A stretch of DNA of 64,000 nucleotides from Heterocephalus glaber (lineage: Eukaryota > Chordata > Mammalia > Rodentia > Bathyergidae): NCBI RefSeq assembly GCF_000247695.1, contig NW_004624734.1, forward strand, positions 11,814,720 through 11,878,719. Reading direction: 5' to 3'. The translations under genes and the position numbers were made by a program. The notes under the pieces were generated by a model that saw nothing but the letters and a program-made list of their open reading frames with translations, had not been told where the DNA came from and did not search any database. This document shows, in pieces, positions 57,996-64,000 of this stretch; the first letter of the stretch is position 1, and each line of letters opens with the position of its first letter.

Positions 57996-60897
57996 TTCTC
58001 TCCGTGATAGCATCCTGCCTGTCTTGAGGTGACAGTTTCTTTAATTGTTAACCACTTCTTTCCCCTTCCTGTCACTGCCTCTTGACCCATATCCATTTTT
58101 AATCATTCATTGGCTTCTCTACGATTGGAAGAAATTTTTTTTCTTCCTAAAACTTATTTTAATCACCTGTTTTTCACTCTGGTCTCAGCTAGAAGTAGGA
58201 GACCTATTTCATACTGATAGTCGCTACATTTTGGTGGAACTTTTGTTTTTACAAAGCAGGTTCATATTTCATCTTCGAAGAAGCTGGGTAAAAGGGGCAA
58301 GCATCATGTTATACCTTACTCAGTTTACTGATTAAGATTAAGGGTCAGGGATATTGAGAACTTCTCTGATCACCCAGACATTGGAGGCCTGAAGAAAAAG
58401 AGGTTCCTCTCCCATCTGCCTCTGCTCTGGCGTGCTACCCATTCCCCTTTCTTAGATCCAATTTTTATTGTGTGCCACATCCTATTCCAAGAGACAAAAA
58501 CTGTGATGAGAACTCCAGGTTTCTGCCTCCTAGTCTACTACCAGCACCACCACTTTGCCCTGTGTTTCAACTCTGTGTGGCTGTGGAAGACAGGATTTTC
58601 AAGAAAAGTTCCCAATTTCCAGTATAACTTTAAGGGTCATTACAGTATAACCTAAACTTTCAGTCTTAATGGGGACCAGAAGTTCCCTGGCTGTGCACAT
58701 CTGTGCTTGTGGACATCTCCAGCTTATGGTCCTTCCAGAGTCCTCTCCCTAAACCATCTCTGAGCATCACTGACAGGAACGGTTTTCTCTCCCTTCCTGC
58801 CCTCTTCCTTGGGAGGTGCTTCTTGTGGTTTAAGGACCAGGCAGGGAAGTGGAGAGGTAAGACAACAAGTGGTCCCAGGAGGTGCCCAAGCAGGCAGGGT
58901 CCCAGAGGGAGAAAAGGTGATTATCAACACTGATCAGAGTGGGAGAGTTAGGAGACCTTTGTCCTTGTGCCTTCGCACATTCGGCAGGTTTTAGCAAAAC
59001 CAGTTCTTGATTAGGTAAGACTCTACACCATGTAAATAAAGAACTAAAAATAGCTTGAATCATCCAGCAAAATTCTTAATCAATCGAAAATACCTAGTTA
59101 TTTCTAGAAAGAAGACATTCAGGTGGAAACAAAAGCATCTCCAGTTTGTTAATTGTTGCTTATATACTGTTTTCAAGAGGAACTGAAGAATGTTACCAAG
59201 TGTAGCTTCTCCACCAGTGGGAGATGAATCCTGTGTCATTATCAGTGAGCAGGTTCACAAATTAATATTATGGCTTTAGTTGGAGCTTCTGGCCTTTGGA
59301 ATAGGAGCTTCTTGACTTAGCTTTCCCACACCTTTCCTAATTACACCAGAAGACCAGAGGTAAATTGCCTCTGGAATTAGCCTGCCGTATTAACCTCAGA
59401 TGTATGTTTGTAGGTAGGTGTATTTGTGACACCTGGCATGTGCCTAGAAGTTATAGCTCTTCAGAATCCCCCATCTACACAACCTCATTCTGTCCTTACA
59501 TAGTTCTGTGTAAGAGGATAAGCCTCATCCTCATCTGGCTGGGGAACTCCCTGAGCCAGAGTGGTCTTGCTCAGTGACTGCTCATTAGTGACAGATGTGG
59601 GATATCTGGCTTCCAGGACATCCTTTTCTGGGTCTTCCCAGAGCATCCCATGCAGCAGCCAAGGCCGTACTCTGAAGCCTGGTGAGATGCAGAGGTGCAG
59701 CATTGTGACTGAAAGCCATCCAGGGGTGGCCCACCACATACCAGGCAGGGCTTCTTGGTACCACTGTGTCCTGGTATCCCCATTGGCATGAAAAATGTCA
59801 CTATATTTTGAGAAAAGTCTTCTGAAAAAACTCCTAAATAGGGAGCCATTCTAATATTCAGATAGTTAATCCTTTGTCATATTTACATGAAAAATGCTGT
59901 ATGAGCAGACCAATGTTAGTTTTGTAATTAGTGAAAATTTGTGTGTACTTTTATGTTATCTTATGTTCAAATTTATTGTTTCCCAGTTGTGGAAATAATT
60001 AATGGAGCAGTTGCCAAAAAAAAAACCCAAACCTGTATGGGATGACGTAATAAGTGTAGGCTGACAAAGAATCTGCACTGAAGGAAGTTTCCTGTTTCCT
60101 GTAGTTCTCTGTAATGTATCACTGAATATAGAAACTACAGCCTATGAATTGTATTAGGTTTCATACCAAATCTTGTTTGTACTGCTTTTAGCAACAGCTA
60201 CATAGAGGAAGGAAGTTGTGTCCCTTTATTACAGAATTTGAACTTCTTAACAGCAACAAAACAATTATTCTTCGAGCCCCCAGACAGATTATTGTGACTT
60301 ACAAGAATTAAAAAGAAAAATCTCGGTATGGGCTAAGGTCTCATAAATGTTTCCATTCCAGTTAGGCCTGCTGTAGTGTCCATGTGACAGTGCTGAGGGA
60401 ATGGTGCCAAACTTGTTGTGTGGCCAGGCTGGAGAGGACATTTAGTAAGGTGGGCAGTGCAGGCCTGGTCAGAGCGGTGATCTGGAAGCAGGCACCAAAG
60501 CACTGCTCTGTCCTGTCCAAGTCCCTTCAGGTCTCCTCCAAGCACCTTTCTCAGTTCAGGAAAGTTGGGTGGGGCCCACAGGGGCCAACTCTGCTGCGAC
60601 CAGCTCATTGAGTCACCTTTTCCTCATTTATTAACTAGGAATTTCTTGCATATGATGTTTCTCAAAGGCTTGTTCTGGGGACACAAATGAGCCCACAGTC
60701 ATGGTCACCCTCTGAAAAATAGAGGCAAGGAGTCCTCAAATCACGCAGACAAATCCTTAAAACCATCTGGCCAGCTTTGAAATCTGATTTCTTTTGTCTG
60801 AAGTAGGGCATTAATGTCAGGGATTTTTCAAAATACTCTGGGTGATTTTCTCGGTCCATGGAGTTTCAAAAGTACTGCTGTAGAGCTTCATAAAGGG

Positions 60898-61038
60898 ATC
60901 TCGGAGGAGGATTGCAAGTTCTAACCCAGCCTGGGTAACTCAGCATCTTAGTGAGACCCTGTCTCAAAGTAAAAAATAAAAAAGGACTGGGGAATGTAGC
61001 TCAGTGCAAAGATTCTAGGTTCCATCCCCGGCACCACA
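60898..61038 (+). mobile_element. B1-ID chimeric SINE, sense, 5'-truncated
   Basis: The end of a B1-like unit (GGAGGAGGATTGCAAGTTCT, CTTAGTGAGACCCTGTCTCA, A-rich joint) runs into a shortened ID (GGACTGGGGAATGTAGCTCA, GTTCCATCCCCGGCACCAC). This is the only sense copy of the chimera in the window and shows the B1-then-ID order directly. Confidence 0.85.
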
Positions 61039-61403
61039 ATCAATAACATTTAAAGACATCCCCCGAGGATCGGGGACTTGATGAGCTCTGTGACTTCACA
61101 GCCCAGTTTCCCCATCAAGTGGATGGAGAGCCTGGCTTAAAGTTTTCATTTTTGTATCCTTTAATGACACAAGCATCCAAAATGCAGGGGTTGGTGGGGT
61201 GATGTGTTTGTGATGCTGAGCTCTGAGGCAACCCAGCCCTGGCCGAGGGGGGAAGCAGGAGCTCCTTCACCTATGAGAAGGTGCCGAGGAACGTCCAAAA
61301 CACTTGGAAGCTGCTCAGGGTGCCTCAGCAGCCTGCCCCAGTTGGATCTCTCCTTCCTCCTTGCTGCCCTTCGGGTGCCTGACATTCGCAGTGTGTTTTG
61401 CAG

Positions 61404-61501
61404 TGACTCTGGACGTGGGAGCAGCCTCTTAGATAGAACCATTGCTGACAGACGCCAGCTTAACACAATCACTTTGCCAGACTTCAGCGATCCTGAGACA
61501 G
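61404..61501 (+). CDS. TTC7B: TTC7B exon i (98 bp, phase 2 to 1)
   Basis: The exon completes a Ser codon and encodes DSGRGSSLLDRTIADRRQLN and then TITLPDFSDPET (window residues 285-317), plus the G of the next codon (probably Gly). Its acceptor is GTGTTTTGCAG and its donor ACAG|GTGAGA. Unlike the other exons it has no TPR pattern. It is rich in Ser, Asp, Arg and Thr, and reads as a flexible linker between the TPR group here and the C-terminal TPR group that should follow. DSGRGSS and DFSDPET are plausible phosphorylation-type acidic/Ser clusters, which is inference. The length is not a multiple of three. The following exon lies beyond 64000. Confidence 0.94.
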
Positions 61502-61861
61502 GTGAGAATCCAAGGCTGGGGTCGGGGGGACGAGATGGTGTCCAGGAGAGTGCGGGTCTGGCCGCTGGGCCTGGGGGTGAGGGTGGGAGGAGTCTCACTC
61601 TGACAGCTCAGCTGCTTCATTGAGGTGCAATTCCTCTGGTCTTTTTCGAGTGTTGGTTCCCAGAATGGGAAGGAATATTATTTGCCCAGTGCAATTCTGA
61701 AATGTTTCCCCTTGCCCTGGGAGCATAGAATTTTTTAAAATCCTCCAAAATTAGGTGGTTTCCATCCCCATTAGGTTCTCCTCTGTTTTTCTGTGCTGCC
61801 TTTAGGTTTCCAACATTGCTGAACTTGGTCATTCTGATTTCTAATCACTTTTACATATGAG

Positions 61862-61901
<40 letters not shown>

Positions 61902-64000
61902 GCAGAAAGACCAGGAGGGTGGCAGGTGTGTTCTGAGCTGCTAATTCTGCTTCCCTTCCTTGAGGCCCATAGCACTTACTGCCTCTGAGCAGATATCCCC
62001 ACCTTGCCCCCTAGTTTCCATAGCTCCACTGAAGCAGTTCCACCAGTAATACCGACTTCAGCAAAAATTTGGGGGACTCAGCAGACCCACAAAATGTAAT
62101 GAAATTCACTTGGCTTTGAAGCTCAGTGCTAGTTTGAGAATATCATTTAGAACACACCCCTGCTGCTTTCCCAGCACCCACAGGGCCCCTGTAAGGCTTA
62201 CCCTGCCTGGGTGTGCCTGGACCTCCATGGGTCAGCTTTAGGAAAGGAGCCTCAGGCTTCCTTTTCTGACCTGTGCCATGTCCCAGCTCTCAACATAGTC
62301 CTTCCAAAGAAAGCCAGGGTTTGTCTGACCCAGGTGAGTAGGAGAGCCAGGGCCCCCAGTAGCTGCCCTCACAGCTGCCTGAGTTCTGCACTTCTGCCTA
62401 GGCCCCCTTCCACCAACTCAGAGTCAGCCTGAGAAGTCTGATCCTCAGCCCTGGAGCTCCCCAGTCAAAAGATTGTTGGGCATGAGAAGCAGCACAAATT
62501 GCGGAGTAGAGCATTTTACTCTGGCTTTCAGCTGCTTCTCAAAATCTAGACTGGCTGAGCCTCAGGGAAGCACCTCTTGTTGTGGTCAGACAGCATGGGT
62601 GGGCATGGGCTGAGGGGGCAGAGCCTGCCTGGCTGGCATAGCCCAGCAGAGCTCAGCCTCGGGAGTCCTGGCCACAACCTGCAGGAAAGCAAAGATCAGG
62701 CTGCCAGCAGTAGCCAGGCAAGGCCAGCTAGGAAGAAGCAAGAGAAGAGAAGCTGGAAATTCACTATAGCCCCTGCAGTGCCTGAGGCTGATTGAGAACA
62801 GCCACTGCAGCTGCATGGGGCTGGGTGCCCCTCGGGCCCCTTCTTCAGTCCTGGAAGGGCAGTCATACTAAATCCAGACTCCTTTTCCTTCCAGCTGCTT
62901 GGACCTTAATTTCCCTGGAGGTCCCAAGACTTAAGTGCCACATTACATTGAAAGAGTGACAGAAAATAAACAAGCCTTTTGCTCATTCTCTCTTTTGTCC
63001 CTTTTTGGGTCATTTTCCCCAGAGTTCTCAGAATTTTCCCTTTTCAGGTAAAACCTTCTCAGAGCTGCCAGATGTGGTTTGCACACTATCAATTTAACTG
63101 AGAGGCCAGGAAAGCAGGAAAACAAGAGGCCATGTTGGGAGCCCTTGTCAACTGTAGGCTATTTGTAAATGAGAATAAAAAGTTCTGAAATGACTGTGTA
63201 AGTTGGAAAGACTGAAAGATTAGGAAGGCTCACCCTCCTAGAAGTGGAAACAGTGCCTCTTCTTGATTAACAAGGCCCAGTTTTATTTAGTTTGGCGTGT
63301 AGTGAAGTCAAGGGAAGGACAGCCCCTTCTCATCTTATTCATATACTTGTGGGGACAGCTTACCTTGGGAACCACCCACAAATCTGGTTTATTCTTCTCA
63401 TGTCAAGAGGAAGCACATATCATAATTCAAAAGCCAAAACTCTAACTCATAATGTACCACGGAGGGATTTTGCTTCCATTCCTATGTTTCCATCTTCCCT
63501 TTCCCAGAAGGTAACCATTTTTACTTGCTTTTTGTTTACCCTTCCAGTGTTCTTTCATGCAGATAGGCACATGTATTATTTCCTAGGCCCCTGACAGAAG
63601 CAGTAGAATACTTCAGCACCTGACACTTGTCACTTCCCAGCATATCCTGAAGGTGCCTCCACGGCCAGCCACGGAGAATTTCCTCATTCTCTTCCACAGC
63701 TATGGCATGTTCCAGGACCCCATATTTTACTCTGGATTCTTACCTCTCTAGCATGATTTCAGACTTCCCTTTGCTGCAGCTTTCAGCCCATCCTGAGCTG
63801 AAGGAGTCCAGCTCATTTTGAACATGCACTGCAGAACTGCTCATTTAGTAGAGCAAGTAGATTATAGAGCAAAAGAGGAGGGGAACGTATCTGAGTCCAG
63901 AGGGTTCCAAAGTAAACAAAAGTGGCTCAGATCAGATATGGTCTGAGAGAACCCAGCCCTGGTGGGTGACAGAGTGTCTTTAGCACTGACCCATGCCATG
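61502..64000 (+). other. TTC7B: Intron downstream of exon i (3' end outside the window)
   Basis: It contains a CA microsatellite at 61863-61898. Otherwise I see no named repeat and no exon; the Ala/Ser-rich segment expected next in TTC7B was looked for and is absent up to 64000. Confidence 0.72.
61863..61898 (+). repeat. (AC)n microsatellite
   Basis: About 18 uninterrupted AC units, likely length-variable between individuals. Confidence 0.95.

Larger units (their letters stand above)
54804..61403 (+). other. TTC7B: 6.6 kb intron between exons h and i
   Basis: It contains an antisense MIR (57815-57995) and a B1-ID chimera (60898-61038). The rest (54804-57800, 58020-60890) shows no repeat I can name with confidence and no exon. 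It ends with TGTGTTTTGCAG. Confidence 0.72.
1..64000 (+). other. TTC7B: TTC7B gene body, internal portion (partial gene)
   Basis: Nine exons on the + strand (2311-2448, 18082-18165, 19121-19225, 21077-21194, 22856-22913, 28387-28459, 31094-31254, 54687-54803, 61404-61501) join in one frame into 952 coding bases without a stop. The protein is recognised from memory as the middle of TTC7B, not from a search. TTC7 proteins are TPR scaffolds that hold phosphatidylinositol 4-kinase alpha (PI4KA) and FAM126/hyccin at the plasma membrane through EFR3, so that PI4P is made there. Both gene ends lie outside the window: no start codon, polyA site or terminal exon is visible. The paralogue TTC7A is the main alternative. 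I prefer TTC7B because runs such as [17 protein letters not shown] and DSGRGSSLLDRT match my memory of it. Confidence 0.9.

Noticed and set aside
61204..61623. 139-codon open frame around exon i, and a 145-codon frame opposite it
   Set aside because: Only 61404-61501 matches TTC7B and has splice sites at both ends; the flanks and the opposite strand are chance frames.
61863..61898. CRISPR-like or other functional array from tandem repeats
   Set aside because: The tandem repeats in the window are simple microsatellites (AC, TG, TC, GGGCT, CATTC) in a mammalian intron, with no spacer structure.

Overview
This is an intronic and exonic slice of a mammalian nuclear genome. It holds one gene, read on the + strand. 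Nine short open segments, each flanked by AG and GT splice dinucleotides, join with compatible phases into 317 codons plus 1 nt. I recognise their product as the central tetratricopeptide-repeat part of TTC7B (tetratricopeptide repeat domain 7B), the scaffold subunit of the plasma-membrane PI4KA / EFR3 / FAM126 lipid-kinase complex. The first and last coding exons, the promoter and the 3' UTR lie outside the window. I see no second protein-coding gene, no structural RNA gene and no bacterial-type feature.

Organism: the interspersed repeats point to a rodent outside the mouse/rat group. There are many ID-like SINEs derived from a tRNA, B1/Alu-like 7SL monomers, and B1-ID chimeras, but no primate dimeric Alu and no murine B2. 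The ID core has a wording (CCGCCTGC followed by AAGCACAAGGACC) that differs from the mouse/rat ID as I remember it. A beaver-like or other non-murid lineage is possible, but that is a guess from memory. Older layers (MIR, L2, Tigger-type DNA transposons, MaLR LTRs, L1) are the usual mammalian background.

Layout: 1-2310 intron; exon a 2311-2448; a 15.6 kb intron with a GGGCT minisatellite, L1 pieces, MIR and Tigger elements; exon b 18082-18165; exon c 19121-19225; exon d 21077-21194; exon e 22856-22913; a 5.5 kb intron with two ID insertions; exon f 28387-28459; exon g 31094-31254, preceded by a long TG repeat; a 23.4 kb intron (31255-54686) packed with antisense L1, Tigger elements, MaLR LTRs and SINEs; exon h 54687-54803; a 6.6 kb intron; exon i 61404-61501; then intron to the end.

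How the parts work together: the exons encode successive helix pairs of a TPR superhelix, with several TPR units split across exon junctions, followed by a Ser/Asp-rich linker in exon i. Nearly all other sequence is intron, shaped by repeated transposon insertion. Many SINEs and one L1 still show intact target-site duplications. I found no new biological system. The observations most worth checking are splicing-related (UG repeat next to exon g, G-rich intronic minisatellite, pyrimidine-repeat pseudo-acceptor) and repeat-evolution-related (paired Tigger MITEs, ID lineage, L1 5' inversion).
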